64,000 bases of DNA. Source: a virus. The stretch lies in the IMG/VR virus record IMGVR_UViG_3300042924_006566, positions 62,001 to 126,000 of that record; one strand, written 5' to 3'. Every line of letters starts with the position of its first letter. Position 1 is the first letter of the stretch. The notes beneath the pieces were generated by a model. The model was not told the DNA's origin, did not search any database, and saw nothing but the letters and a program-made list of their open reading frames with translations. Of this stretch, positions 41,776-51,661 are shown one piece after another. The position numbers and the translations under genes were made by a program.

Positions 41776-42470
41776 GGGAAATCTCCATCATAACGTCTAT
41801 TCATAACTTCATTACCATTATAAAAGAAGTCGGCGGTTACTGAACCAGCATTTCCATCAACTCTATAATTTAATGTGTAAAGGCCTGTGCAATCATATTT
41901 CGGAAAATGTTGCGATAAAACTTGAAGCCAAACTCTGTCTTGACCCCAACCTCCATGCCAAACCTGTGCCAATTTTATCGCAACTTCAGTTTTAATGCAA
42001 TAACAATTAGTATCTATATGATTTACTCCGTGATAAGTTTTCCATGCACCGAGAGATTCACAATCGTCATTGCAAAGGTACTTGCCCTCTTTATTGCATA
42101 TTTTACGGAGTGAATAGGACCAATCCAGGTCGTTTCTTTCGATAGACTTGATACATTCTTCTACATGATTTGGTTCAAACCAACAGTCCTGATCCAGGTA
42201 AAGAACGTATTGAGTATCAATTAAGTGTGTAAAAGCGGCATATATTCTGTGTCCATAGAAACCATTTGCACCAACATTAATTGGTAGTTTGGTGTATTTT
42301 ACATTTTTGCAACCACCAAAATCGGAAATTATAACATCAGATTTACCGCCATATTGTTCACCATCACATACAACATAACATTGAGTTTCCATAGTTTGTT
42401 TTAGTACAGATTCTATAGCATTCCGAACTTCTGGTGAACCAGTGGTCGGTATAATCACAGTAGCTTTCAT
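41757..42470 (-). CDS. family 2-type glycosyltransferase
   Basis: 237 residues: TVIIPTTGSPEVRNAIESVL start and YVLYLDQDCWF (DxD-like) are classic GT2 features. Overlaps the next gene by 19 bases. Head of the glycan cassette. Confidence 0.85.
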   Translation of the reverse strand: MKATVIIPTTGSPEVRNAIESVLKQTMETQCYVVCDGEQYGGKSDVIISDFGGCKNVKYTKLPINVGANGFYGHRIYAAFTHLIDTQYVLYLDQDCWFEPNHVEECIKSIERNDLDWSYSLRKICNKEGKYLCNDDCESLGAWKTYHGVNHIDTNCYCIKTEVAIKLAQVWHGGWGQDRVWLQVLSQHFPKYDCTGLYTLNYRVDGNAGSVTADFFYNGNEVMNRRYDGDFPWRKRI

Positions 42471-42472
42471 AA

Positions 42473-42754
42473 TTAACCTCTTGTCAGTTTCAATATTTTT
42501 TCAATTTGTTTTTCTATGATTGGTTTTCTGTTTGGCCAGTAGATATATTCTTTATCGCCAGTGGTATGAAGTTTTTTCAAAAATGGTATCACCAACTTTT
42601 CAATTTCTTCTAATCTATCCTTCAAATTTTCCGCAGTCTCTGTGGTATCGGAAATTACTTTATTGTATTCTTCCTCAGAAACAGCCGAGAATCCAAAATC
42701 ATCTTCGAAGTCGCCGAATTCTTCTAGTATTTTATCTATATTACTTGGTGTCAT
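42473..42754 (-). CDS. conserved T4-like phage protein, 93 aa
   Basis: EEFGDFEDDFGFSAVSEEEY start and KEYIYWPNRKPIIEKQIEKI end, a pattern I recall from T4-like aquatic phages. Helical. Function unknown. Confidence 0.8.
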   Translation of the reverse strand: MTPSNIDKILEEFGDFEDDFGFSAVSEEEYNKVISDTTETAENLKDRLEEIEKLVIPFLKKLHTTGDKEYIYWPNRKPIIEKQIEKILKLTRG

Positions 42755-42755
42755 A

Positions 42756-43505
42756 TTACATGAAGCAATTTAAGTTTAAAAGTTCTTTTTTTATTGCAAC
42801 AGTTTTTCCATCGACTGGAGCAATATTGAATGGTGACTTCTTACTTGCTGGTATTGAAAATTGCATTTCAAAAGTGAATTGATAATTATCACTTCCTTTA
42901 TATTGAACTCTTGCTCTGTAAGTAGCTTTAGCTGATTGTCCAAAAAGGGGTACTCCTTTTAGTTTCAATGGATTTTTCTTTCCCATTAGAAAAAAACCAT
43001 GAGTGCCCACATTTACATAGTAAGTATTTTTTCTATTATAGTATTGTTCTATTTTTGAAGCAGGGATTTCTCCTCGTATATCAGGAAATGTATCTCTGTC
43101 TCTTTCGTATTGTTGTTTTTTTGTTAATTTACCTGCCGTAGCTTTCCAGAGATCATCTTTCTCTCGTTTGAAAGGCATTTCTTTCCACTCTTTTTTGATA
43201 ATATCGAATAATCCAACTTCTTCTGCTAAGTCTTTGATAAATGTTTTTTCAGCATCATCTTCACCGATATCACCAAACTTCCATGGATTTCGTTTATCGC
43301 CGGTATCATATTTTAAAACCAAAGAACCAGCTGATGCTGCTGTTATTTTTAACTCACAACCAGCTTTTACCTTTTTATGTTCTAACATTAAATCTGGTTG
43401 ATCATGACCAGCTCCAGCAGGAACAAAAGATTTAGGCACTAAACCCAAAGGCTTTAGAACATTTGCAGCATTAATTTCATATTGAAAACCTTGTTGTGCA
43501 GCCAT
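42756..43505 (-). CDS. PD-(D/E)xK nuclease-like phage protein, 249 aa
   Basis: AGAGHDQPDLMLEHKKVKAG then CELKITAASAGSLVLKY gives a PD...ExK arrangement (about residues 33-58) typical of restriction-endonuclease-fold enzymes. Conserved in T4-like phages without assigned role. A late-type box lies upstream at 43524-43531. Confidence 0.7.
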   Translation of the reverse strand: MAAQQGFQYEINAANVLKPLGLVPKSFVPAGAGHDQPDLMLEHKKVKAGCELKITAASAGSLVLKYDTGDKRNPWKFGDIGEDDAEKTFIKDLAEEVGLFDIIKKEWKEMPFKREKDDLWKATAGKLTKKQQYERDRDTFPDIRGEIPASKIEQYYNRKNTYYVNVGTHGFFLMGKKNPLKLKGVPLFGQSAKATYRARVQYKGSDNYQFTFEMQFSIPASKKSPFNIAPVDGKTVAIKKELLNLNCFM

Positions 43506-43523
43506 TTGAACCCCAAATAAAAA

Positions 43524-43531
43524 TATTTATC
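43524..43531 (-). promoter_or_regulatory. possible T4-type late promoter box
   Basis: Minus strand GATAAATA, 18 bp before the ATG at 43505. Confidence 0.3.
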
Positions 43532-44633
43532 TAATTATCTGAATATCTTTTCCTGAGGTCCACACTTCAAGTTCATTGCGTAAACGGCCTTCCGATTTCA
43601 ATGTGTCGTATCGATTCGATGCTTTATTTCGCCACCATCCAATCAAATTTACCAAATGATGTTTTTCATAGTTTTCGCCAGGAATAAGCATGTCCGACTT
43701 ACAGTTAACATAATCCACCATATTTTTATAACCATAGTCACTGATATAATATCTTTTCTGTTCTGTCAACCCCTTAGCCTTCTCAATCGTTGCTTGGAAT
43801 GAGCCGCCTTCAGAAGTACCTTTGAGTGCTGATTTGGTGAGAGCAATAATTCTCATGGTAGTTTTTAGCTTCTTACTGGAAGCATCCGGATCCACAATAT
43901 CACCAATCTTGTCTTCCACAAAATTTCTCAAATCTTCGTATGGCTTTCCGTGCATCAACGGCACAAAATCTGAATCAGTCAATCCTTTATAACGAATATA
44001 TGGTTTCAAACCATCATATTGTGATACTGTCTTAGAACTACCATAGAGACTTGTGGTTTCAAACAAACAAAAATTCATTCCATACTTCTTGTTAATGATT
44101 TCGCGTACTTCATGTGAAGTGCAAATAAGTGCAAGAAGTTTACCACCAAGATAATTATAACCGAATGGTTGTGAAGGAACAATTACAAAACCCATCATGG
44201 CAGAATCATTGAATTGTTTTGCCCATTCTGGTTGTTGTGTAAAAACCTGACCGAGCATTTCGTTTCTCGGCTTCATGTTAATAACGGGTGAACCGAGTCG
44301 AAGAAAACCAACAAATTTATTTGTATTTGTTTCTCTGACAGCCAAACGAATCTGTCGACCAACTGGCGCAACATTAATATGTGATGATGTGATATTGAGT
44401 AATGTTTCCCATGTATCTTGTGCAATTTCACACACTTCAAAATTCATATCTGATGGATGAATCGCAAAATTTGAAAACAAATCATCTTCAATCGGAAAAA
44501 GTGGATTAGTCGGTATCTCCGATAGAGATGCCAACTTTTGATCCTTCATGTATTCATCGATGCGATTAAAATTACCAAAATAATTTTCAAAAACTTTGGC
44601 ACAATATAAAGCGTCATCAAACTTTAAATGCAC
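43527..44633 (-). CDS. DUF4338-like conserved phage protein, 368 aa (GTG start)
   Basis: Contains KFVGFLRLGSPVINMKPRN, GFVIVPSQPFGYNYLGGKLL, TTSLYGSS and QYDGLKPYIRYKGLT, a set seen in DUF4338-type, GNAT-like proteins related to Mom. A role in base modification or defence evasion is possible. GTG at 44633 has GAAGGA eight bases upstream; an in-frame TTG at 44672 does not. Confidence 0.65.
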   Translation of the reverse strand: MHLKFDDALYCAKVFENYFGNFNRIDEYMKDQKLASLSEIPTNPLFPIEDDLFSNFAIHPSDMNFEVCEIAQDTWETLLNITSSHINVAPVGRQIRLAVRETNTNKFVGFLRLGSPVINMKPRNEMLGQVFTQQPEWAKQFNDSAMMGFVIVPSQPFGYNYLGGKLLALICTSHEVREIINKKYGMNFCLFETTSLYGSSKTVSQYDGLKPYIRYKGLTDSDFVPLMHGKPYEDLRNFVEDKIGDIVDPDASSKKLKTTMRIIALTKSALKGTSEGGSFQATIEKAKGLTEQKRYYISDYGYKNMVDYVNCKSDMLIPGENYEKHHLVNLIGWWRNKASNRYDTLKSEGRLRNELEVWTSGKDIQIIR

Positions 44634-46014
44634 TGAACTTGTCCTTCTTTGTGTTTCTTTCTCGGTCACCAAATGTGTTTAATGGTTTATCGGTAATTCC
44701 AGCATCCGCCAAACCATTTTGTGCTGATTGTTCAACATCATATAATCTCATTTTAGACCTGTCAATACCTAGAGCAAATCTTTTGAATTGTGTTGGATCT
44801 GAATAACGATTCTTCAATTGTTTGACCATAATTTGCCCAAGTTCTTCCAATTCCTCTGACGAAACTAAAGCAAACATCATATCAGCAGTTGCTGGAAGAC
44901 CAAACGATTCTGATGTATCTTCCAAACCAGGATCACTACTTGTAAATCCTGATCGTGTAGTTTGTGTAGCAGATACAATAGGAACATTGAACTCAACTGC
45001 TAGACCTCTAAGTTCTTCAGCAATCGATTTAACATATGTGTATGAATTAATATTTGAACCTGGTTTAATACGGGAAGAACAACAGATGTTAAGATAATCG
45101 ACAAAGATAATATCTGGTACAAAAGACTTTTTTAGATTAAGTTCATTCAAAAGTGTTCTGAAGTGTGTAACTGATGCTGATGCTGTTGGGTACTCTTTGA
45201 TGATTAATTTACCAACAACTTTATCTTTGATTCGATTAATTTTTTTATCATATAAATCTTTTGGTAGTTCAATCAATTCATCAACTGTGACATTCAAAAG
45301 ATTCGCGTCAATACGTTCTGCAATTTTTTCTTCAGCCATCTCAAGGGTGATATAAAGTACATTTTTACCCAAAGATAGACACGAAGCGGCAACATGACAC
45401 ATAAAGAGAGACTTGCCCACACCGGTACCAGCAAGAGCAACATTAAGAGTTTTGGCAGGAAGACCACCTTTTGTAATCTTGTTGAAGTATTCCAGGTCAA
45501 ATGGGATTCTTTCTTCTTTTCTGTGGTAGAAGTCATATCGTTCATCTGAATTCTCCAAATAATCGTGGCCAACTGAATTGTCGAAACTTACTGCTAAGGC
45601 GTCCGATAGTATCTTGGGAATCGAACCTTTGTCGTTTGTTTTGTCTTTTCCATCGAGAATAGAAATAGACCCCAATACTGCATTGTAGATAGCTTTTTCC
45701 TGACAAAACTTTTCTGTCTTGTCAACAAGCCATTGAACCTGGGATTTTTCTGATGCAGTCTTTTCAATTTCTTTAAGATAAGATTCACATCTCTCCACTT
45801 CATCATTTGTGAGATTACGCCTCTCTTTGACGGCCAATTCAATTGCTTCAATCGATGGCGTGTTATTGTAAGTCTGTACGAACGATGAAATTTCATTGAA
45901 TATAGTTTTATCTGTTCTATCGGTAAAATATTCTTCTTTTAGAAAAGGTAGGACTTTCCGTAAATATTCTTCATTGTAAACTAGGTTTTTCAGTATCGTC
46001 TGTTCCAGTTTCAT
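44617..46014 (-). CDS. 41: replicative DNA helicase (T4 gp41-like)
   Basis: 465 residues, DnaB/RecA fold: GTGVGKS Walker A (about 197-203), TLEMAEEKIAERIDAN, Walker B DIIFVDYLN, and SATQTTRSG sensor loop. Hexameric 5'-3' helicase working with primase gp61. ATG at 46014 has AGGAAA six bases upstream; the in-frame TTG at 46032 is rejected. Confidence 0.95.
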   Translation of the reverse strand: MKLEQTILKNLVYNEEYLRKVLPFLKEEYFTDRTDKTIFNEISSFVQTYNNTPSIEAIELAVKERRNLTNDEVERCESYLKEIEKTASEKSQVQWLVDKTEKFCQEKAIYNAVLGSISILDGKDKTNDKGSIPKILSDALAVSFDNSVGHDYLENSDERYDFYHRKEERIPFDLEYFNKITKGGLPAKTLNVALAGTGVGKSLFMCHVAASCLSLGKNVLYITLEMAEEKIAERIDANLLNVTVDELIELPKDLYDKKINRIKDKVVGKLIIKEYPTASASVTHFRTLLNELNLKKSFVPDIIFVDYLNICCSSRIKPGSNINSYTYVKSIAEELRGLAVEFNVPIVSATQTTRSGFTSSDPGLEDTSESFGLPATADMMFALVSSEELEELGQIMVKQLKNRYSDPTQFKRFALGIDRSKMRLYDVEQSAQNGLADAGITDKPLNTFGDRERNTKKDKFSAFKV

Positions 46015-46294
46015 CAATAATTTCCTGTTCAATATTGGATGACATGAGCTCTACGAGAAGGTCGCCTATGTAGTTTTTGAACTTCTCATCTTTTTCCATC
46101 TTTGATGGTTTCGCGTTTGTTGATTCTATCACATCATACGCGAAAAGTAAATATACGGAATCGTTTTCTTCCTTAAATTTAACTTTACCGTATTTAAAAA
46201 CAGTATCTTTATAAGGACCTTCCAGTAGCTTTATGTGTACCAACGAACTATCATTTTTCGGATAAATGAAACAGTAGTCTATACCTTCAATCAT
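45971..46294 (-). CDS. conserved phage protein, 107 aa
   Basis: Beta-rich N-terminal 60 residues (DSSLVHIKLLEGPYKDTVFKY) and acidic tail. Sits between uvsX and 41 and overlaps 41 by 44 bases. Function unknown; position suggests a recombination or replication accessory. Confidence 0.75.
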   Translation of the reverse strand: MIEGIDYCFIYPKNDSSLVHIKLLEGPYKDTVFKYGKVKFKEENDSVYLLFAYDVIESTNAKPSKMEKDEKFKNYIGDLLVELMSSNIEQEIIDETGTDDTEKPSLQ

Positions 46295-47336
46295 TTTCTT
46301 CCTCCACTTCTTCTGGTCGCAGAATATCTGTGGAAGCGACTCGATATTTACTTTCTACAAATTCGTGGAAGGATTTATCACTTAGTACTGGCAACCAAAA
46401 TTCTTTAGTTTCAGTATCTTTAATTCGGTGTTTTTCACCAACTTCTCCGGTCTCTTGATTAACTTTTGCATACCAACCATTGGTTGGTTTTACGACATGA
46501 CCAGATTCAAGTGCGAGGTCAAGTAAACCGGACCATTTACTAATACCACCCTCAAATGAGACAGAAACAGGTATCTTTGATTTCTCTTTTACATAACGTG
46601 ATTTTTCTACATTGATAATAAAGTTGTAACCGGTAATTTCTGTACCTTCTTTTTCTTGTTGTCGACCAATAATAAAAATATTATCAGCAGAATAGTAAGA
46701 ACCTGTTCCACCACCGACAATATCTTTCGGAAACATACCGATTTCTTTGTATGTATGGTTCACAACAATCATTGGAATATCCTTTAAAGAAAGGTGTGGT
46801 GTTACCATACGGAATAAACTTTTAACTTGTTTTGCTCTAGACATATCCGCAACAGATTTTTGTTCCAAAGCATCTTCGACTTCTTTCTTTGATGCAAGAT
46901 TACCAATAGAATCCACAACAATAATTAACCTGTCTCCCCGTTCTAGGTTTGTTAATTGATTCATAATATCAAACTTCAGTTGTTCTATATCGGTGATTGG
47001 TGTATGCAAAACACGATTGGTATCGATACCAAATGAATCAAAGTAAGACTGAGGAGTACCAAATTCACTATCATAAAATAGTAGAGCGGCATCATCATAT
47101 TTCTCCAAGTAAGATTTTGCCATCAACAGACTAAATGCAGTCTTGAAGTGCTTTGATGGTCCCGCCCACATGGTCAGTCCTGGTGTCAATCCACCACTCA
47201 ATCGACCAGAAAGTGCCACATTTACAATGGGCACAGGAGTAGGAATCATATCTTTCTCATTGAAAAACTTCGATTGAGACAGAATAGCTGAATCTTTGAT
47301 ACTACTATTCTTTTTAATTTTATCTAGAATGCTCAT
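46287..47336 (-). CDS. uvsX: RecA-like recombinase UvsX
   Basis: 349 residues: Walker A GPSKHFKT (about 58-65), YDSEFGTP, Walker B-like LIIVVDSIGNL, and VVNHTYKEIG. Strand exchange and recombination-dependent replication. Confidence 0.95.
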   Translation of the reverse strand: MSILDKIKKNSSIKDSAILSQSKFFNEKDMIPTPVPIVNVALSGRLSGGLTPGLTMWAGPSKHFKTAFSLLMAKSYLEKYDDAALLFYDSEFGTPQSYFDSFGIDTNRVLHTPITDIEQLKFDIMNQLTNLERGDRLIIVVDSIGNLASKKEVEDALEQKSVADMSRAKQVKSLFRMVTPHLSLKDIPMIVVNHTYKEIGMFPKDIVGGGTGSYYSADNIFIIGRQQEKEGTEITGYNFIINVEKSRYVKEKSKIPVSVSFEGGISKWSGLLDLALESGHVVKPTNGWYAKVNQETGEVGEKHRIKDTETKEFWLPVLSDKSFHEFVESKYRVASTDILRPEEVEEEND

Positions 47337-47345
47337 GTTTAATCC

Positions 47346-49892
47346 TTATGAAAAGAAATCTTCAATCGAATTTGTTTTCTCCGCAGACCAATTCATACAA
47401 TCAAGAATTACTCTAATCGGTTCCAAAAACGATTTTTCAAATTGTACATCATAATCAATATATTTGTCAAGACCAAATTCTTTTGGTAATCTACCAGGAT
47501 AAGAAATTACCATATCTTTGAAATGATTGGGCATTTTTAGATATGTGAATTTGATTTTTTCACCTTCTTGAATGAGAGGATATTTCTTTGTTAATTTCAT
47601 CTCTTTCAGATAATGATTATATAGAATTGCACCCTTCACATGAATCGGTGTTCCTTTGGTGTATAGATTTACCGAATCTGAATAAGTTTTGAGTCCATTC
47701 AAACCACGAGGAAAAGAAATTTCTTCTGGTGGTAATCTTTTAAATTCTTCCTTGAATTTCTGAATAAAGTCTTGTACTTCAGATTCGGTACCACGCATCA
47801 TCAATTCAATTGTTTGACTCATTTTTTCGCGAATTGCAGAAGGTGTGGAAGACTTAATCATTTCTAGACCCATAACTTTCATGTATGGTTCATCGTATGC
47901 GACACCTTCATTGTTGTATACATTCAGAATATATCTTTTCTTGGCTGTCCAAACTCCTTTGTCGGCCAGGGCTTCTCGTTTCATTTGCATCTTCTGGTCA
48001 TATGCATTAACATAATTTGCCAATTCTTCGTATGAATTATCGATATATGGTTGAATCTTGTCCTCACAAACACGATCCATGAAGTCAATAACTTTTTGTT
48101 TGGGCATCGAAACTTTTCCATCTGATCCGTAAACTTTGTTGACCAGATCACCCAAACGGAGATAAATTGAATCGGTGTCCGATGCAATAACATAATCAGC
48201 TTCCGTCTTCAGAAGTTTGTTCATATAATCATTAATCTTCGCTTCAATCCAACGAATTGACAATTGACCAGCAGTTGTTACACCAAGAGCCATTCGCAAA
48301 TCATAAAATCGGAAATACTGTGAACCAAGAGCACCATAAGCAGAGTTCAATGAAACTTTTTTTGCTAACTGAAGATTATTATATCGTGCAATCTTCTTTT
48401 CAAGTTCATTTCTTACTTTTGGATCTTTTTCTTTCTGATATTCCTGTTTTGCAGAAATCATCATCTTCTTGAATTTCTTGCGATCTTCATACATTTCTTC
48501 CAACATCTTGGGTAAGAAACCTTGAATATCTGTGCGAAAGAATTGTCCATTTGGTGTAATTGTTGCACCAGTCAATTTTGACAAATCAGCTTTTTTGGCC
48601 AACAACTTATCAACACTGATACCTTGAGAAATGATATTTCGCATTTCTTCTGTATAATTTTCCGGTTCGATCAGAGTTTCTGGAGAAATATTATACTGCA
48701 TCATGAGATGCGGATACAGACTGTTCAGATCGAAAGAGGCCACCCATTCATGCATTCCAACTTGTGGTACTTTAACATAAGCACCTTCAAAAGCAGAGTC
48801 TTTCTCTTTTACTTCTTTCGGAGGAACAACAATATTTTGTTGCAACAAATAGGAATATGTAAGAGAATCCCACATTCTTGTTTGCGCAAAAACGTCTTCA
48901 TAATTTGACTTGGTATCATACGCAAGAGTTAAGGCCAACTCTAACAACTTCAGTTTATCTTCAAGTTTTAGAATCAGTTGTACGTCTTTGATGTTATACT
49001 CAATAAATTTCTGATAGTTCAGTTTGTAAAGTTGATGCAGGTTGTCATATTCATCATACGAAATCTTACCTTCACCGAGCTCGACATTTGCAATATTATC
49101 CAATCGATAAGATTCTTGTGATTTACCACCTGGCGCATACCATTTGTAGAGTTCAATGTAATCAAGAGAACCAACACCGACAATTTCATATGCTTTCATT
49201 TGTCGACCATTGATTACAGTATTTCTCTCAGAGATCATATTCCAAGGAGAAAGTTTCTTTGCATAATCTTCACCGAGAATGCGGTTGAATCGATTAATTA
49301 GATATGGAATATCAAAAAACTTGGTGTTCCAACCGGTGATAACATCTGGACATTTGTTCATCCAATCTTCAAGGAATCTCTTGCAAAGTGTCCATTCGTC
49401 CTTACATTTCACATAAGAAACATTATCATCATAGTTGTTGTAATCACCACATCCATAGACATAAGTATACCCATTCAGATAGGTTATGGTGATTGCGGTG
49501 ATTGGTTCGTTTGCTTCGTAAGGATCTGGAAAACCATTTTCGGAACCAACTTCAATATCAACTACGGCAATAGAAATCAAATCTTGGTCCCACTCGACCA
49601 TTTCGGGGTGTTGATCTGCTATGAAAGCATATTCATATCTGGTATTACCATAGATTTTGGTGGCATTCACTAAACCATCAAATTGTTTGGTGTATTCTCT
49701 CGCTTCATGAATACTATCGAAAACTTTTTTGTCGAGATATTTTCCATCCAGTGTTTTGTAATTGGTTACTTTCTTGGAGGGAATGTAAAGTGATGGTGTA
49801 TAATCAATTTTTTGTTTGACTCTTTTACCGCCGATTACACCACGGTAAAGGATTTTACCACCGATAGATTGTACGTTTGTATAAAAACTCAT
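47346..49892 (-). CDS. 43: family B DNA polymerase (T4 gp43-like)
   Basis: 848 residues, close to T4 gp43 (898). Exonuclease motifs: VVDIEVGSE, WNTKFFDIPYL, YNIKDVQL. Polymerase motifs: DLNSLYPHLM (A), KKVSLNSAYGALG (B) and ASDTDSIYL (C). All catalytic acids are present. Confidence 0.97.
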   Translation of the reverse strand: MSFYTNVQSIGGKILYRGVIGGKRVKQKIDYTPSLYIPSKKVTNYKTLDGKYLDKKVFDSIHEAREYTKQFDGLVNATKIYGNTRYEYAFIADQHPEMVEWDQDLISIAVVDIEVGSENGFPDPYEANEPITAITITYLNGYTYVYGCGDYNNYDDNVSYVKCKDEWTLCKRFLEDWMNKCPDVITGWNTKFFDIPYLINRFNRILGEDYAKKLSPWNMISERNTVINGRQMKAYEIVGVGSLDYIELYKWYAPGGKSQESYRLDNIANVELGEGKISYDEYDNLHQLYKLNYQKFIEYNIKDVQLILKLEDKLKLLELALTLAYDTKSNYEDVFAQTRMWDSLTYSYLLQQNIVVPPKEVKEKDSAFEGAYVKVPQVGMHEWVASFDLNSLYPHLMMQYNISPETLIEPENYTEEMRNIISQGISVDKLLAKKADLSKLTGATITPNGQFFRTDIQGFLPKMLEEMYEDRKKFKKMMISAKQEYQKEKDPKVRNELEKKIARYNNLQLAKKVSLNSAYGALGSQYFRFYDLRMALGVTTAGQLSIRWIEAKINDYMNKLLKTEADYVIASDTDSIYLRLGDLVNKVYGSDGKVSMPKQKVIDFMDRVCEDKIQPYIDNSYEELANYVNAYDQKMQMKREALADKGVWTAKKRYILNVYNNEGVAYDEPYMKVMGLEMIKSSTPSAIREKMSQTIELMMRGTESEVQDFIQKFKEEFKRLPPEEISFPRGLNGLKTYSDSVNLYTKGTPIHVKGAILYNHYLKEMKLTKKYPLIQEGEKIKFTYLKMPNHFKDMVISYPGRLPKEFGLDKYIDYDVQFEKSFLEPIRVILDCMNWSAEKTNSIEDFFS

Positions 49893-50194
49893 GTAATAAG
49901 CTGTTTGTTGGGAACAATAATTCCAGAACCGAATATTTGATTATAATTATTGATAAAATCTTCGGCAGGAACATATGAGTATACAATATGTTTCTTCACC
50001 AAGGCAATAGTCGAACCTCTTTTTTGTTCGGCATGAATAGGAAATGGTGCAAAACCTACATTGGGAGCACCGTCCTGGCCACGAACAACTGCAATTCCTA
50101 CTGGATTGACTAAGACAAATTCGGTTTCCGATTCGGATTCTATTTCACCTAGGATTTCTTCGCCGGTAATTAATTTCAATACAATTATATCCAT
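49889..50194 (-). CDS. small beta-barrel (Sm-like) protein, 101 aa
   Basis: VLKLITGEEILGEIESESET then FVLVNPVGIAVV and ALVKKHIVYSYVPAEDFINNY follow the Sm1/Sm2 strand pattern of LSm-like proteins. Overlaps the polymerase gene by ATGA. RNA-binding or polymerase-accessory role would be inference. Confidence 0.7.
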   Translation of the reverse strand: MDIIVLKLITGEEILGEIESESETEFVLVNPVGIAVVRGQDGAPNVGFAPFPIHAEQKRGSTIALVKKHIVYSYVPAEDFINNYNQIFGSGIIVPNKQLIT

Positions 50195-50215
50195 AATTTA
50201 AATTCCCAATAAAAG

Positions 50216-50293
50216 TGGAGCGGGTAGGGAGAGTCGAACTCCGCGATCTTCAGCTTGGAAGGCTGTTGGTGGCCCCTTCACCTGTCTACCCGC
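50216..50293 (-). tRNA. tRNA-Gly(TCC), codon GGA
   Basis: Acceptor GCGGGTA/TACCCGC, loop CTTCCAA, encoded CCA. Stands apart from the main array, before the rightward island. Confidence 0.9.
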
Positions 50294-50300
50294 ATAAATA
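50293..50300 (+). promoter_or_regulatory. possible late-type promoter box
   Basis: CATAAATA, one base off TATAAATA, touching the 5' end of tRNA-Gly and facing the rightward island (first ATG 50399). Confidence 0.35.
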
Positions 50301-50398
50301 AGAGTGATACAATTATATATGATTTTGTTCGGACATGCAATATGTCCCTGAAACATTTACCAATGTTTTTTTTCATAACAAAATTAAAAGGAAATCAA

Positions 50399-51661
50399 AT
50401 GAACTTCAAAAAGTTGGCTTTAGCCTTACTTTTTGTTATGGGTACAGCATTTGCGCAAACAACAAGTACGCAGAGTACAACCGGTGGAACAACAACAAGC
50501 ACAACTACACCTATTAATCAAGGTAGTTATGATTCAAAGACATTAGTGGATACCAACTCCACTTCAAATAGCACAAGTACCGTTACCACAAACAATAATA
50601 GTACCAGTACAAGCACGACCACCAGTACAAGTACCGTCAACAGCACCAATGTCAACACAAACAATAATGTGAACAGCGGTACTGTGACTTACAATAACAA
50701 TAATAACAATGTGCAAAGTGGAACAGTTACAAACATCAATCAAAATACCACAAATGGCACTATCACAAACAATAACAACAATGTGATGAGCGGTTCTGTT
50801 ACTTACACAAACAATAATGTACAAAGTGGAACAGTTACAAACAATAACAACAATGTAAACACCAATACATCCTCATCAACAAATTCAAATACAAATTATA
50901 ATATTAATAGTGGCACACAAACATTCAATAACAACAATGTAAGTACCAGCACTTCAACAAATACGAACCATAACATTAATTCTGGTACAATGACATATAA
51001 CAACAATAATGTCAGCACAAGCACCAACATTAATAGAAATGAAAATACTGGTACAATGACAAATAACAATAATAATGTTAATACTTCAACAAGCACAAGT
51101 AGAAATACAAATTTAAATGTAAACAATAGTCAAAGTACAAATGTCAATCAGAATATCAATTCTGGAACAATGACTTATAACAATAATAATGTAAATCAAA
51201 CAACAAGTACAAATGTAAACCAAAATAATAACACATCAACTGCAACAAATGTTAATCAAAACATTCAGTCAGGTGAAATGACCAATCGCAATATCAATGA
51301 AAGTACCGTCACACAAAAAGTTGTTCAACCTCCACCAACAGCAATCGCACCTGCAATGATGAGTATGGGCTCAGACCTTTGCGTGACTGGTGTTTCTGGT
51401 GCTACACAAACTCAAGTTTTTGGTTTAAGTTTTGGTGGTACAATGCGTGACCAAAATTGCGAAAGATTAAAACTTTCCAAAACACTATTTGACATGGGTA
51501 TGAAAGTTGCCGCAGTTGCCACGATGTGTCAGGATCGTAGAGTATTTGATGCCATGATGGCAGCCGGTACACCTTGCCCATATGAAGGTTTGATTGGTGA
51601 ACAAGCTAAAGTCGCTTGGGCTGCAAATCCGGACAAAATTCCTAAAGCTATAAGAGAATGA
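50399..51661 (+). CDS. secreted Asn/Thr/Ser repeat protein, 420 aa
   Basis: Signal peptide (residues 1-19, ending AFAQ). Residues about 20-310 are almost only N, T, S, V and G, with about ten repeats of the form SGT(V/M)T(Y/N)NNNN, likely stacked beta-strands as in solenoid adhesins. The C-terminal 100 residues are a normal domain with four Cys (LCVTGVSG, MCQDRRVFDAMM, TPCPYEG). ATG at 50399 follows AAAAGGAAATCAA. Rightward, ATGA overlap with the next secreted protein. Surface structure or virion fibre; no enzyme motif. Confidence 0.85.
   Translation: MNFKKLALALLFVMGTAFAQTTSTQSTTGGTTTSTTTPINQGSYDSKTLVDTNSTSNSTSTVTTNNNSTSTSTTTSTSTVNSTNVNTNNNVNSGTVTYNNNNNNVQSGTVTNINQNTTNGTITNNNNNVMSGSVTYTNNNVQSGTVTNNNNNVNTNTSSSTNSNTNYNINSGTQTFNNNNVSTSTSTNTNHNINSGTMTYNNNNVSTSTNINRNENTGTMTNNNNNVNTSTSTSRNTNLNVNNSQSTNVNQNINSGTMTYNNNNVNQTTSTNVNQNNNTSTATNVNQNIQSGEMTNRNINESTVTQKVVQPPPTAIAPAMMSMGSDLCVTGVSGATQTQVFGLSFGGTMRDQNCERLKLSKTLFDMGMKVAAVATMCQDRRVFDAMMAAGTPCPYEGLIGEQAKVAWAANPDKIPKAIRE

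Noticed and set aside
50564-51126. Leftward hydrophobic frames under the Asn/Thr repeat gene
   Set aside because: Antisense of AAC/ACA-rich codons always reads as valine/leucine-rich; artefact of composition.
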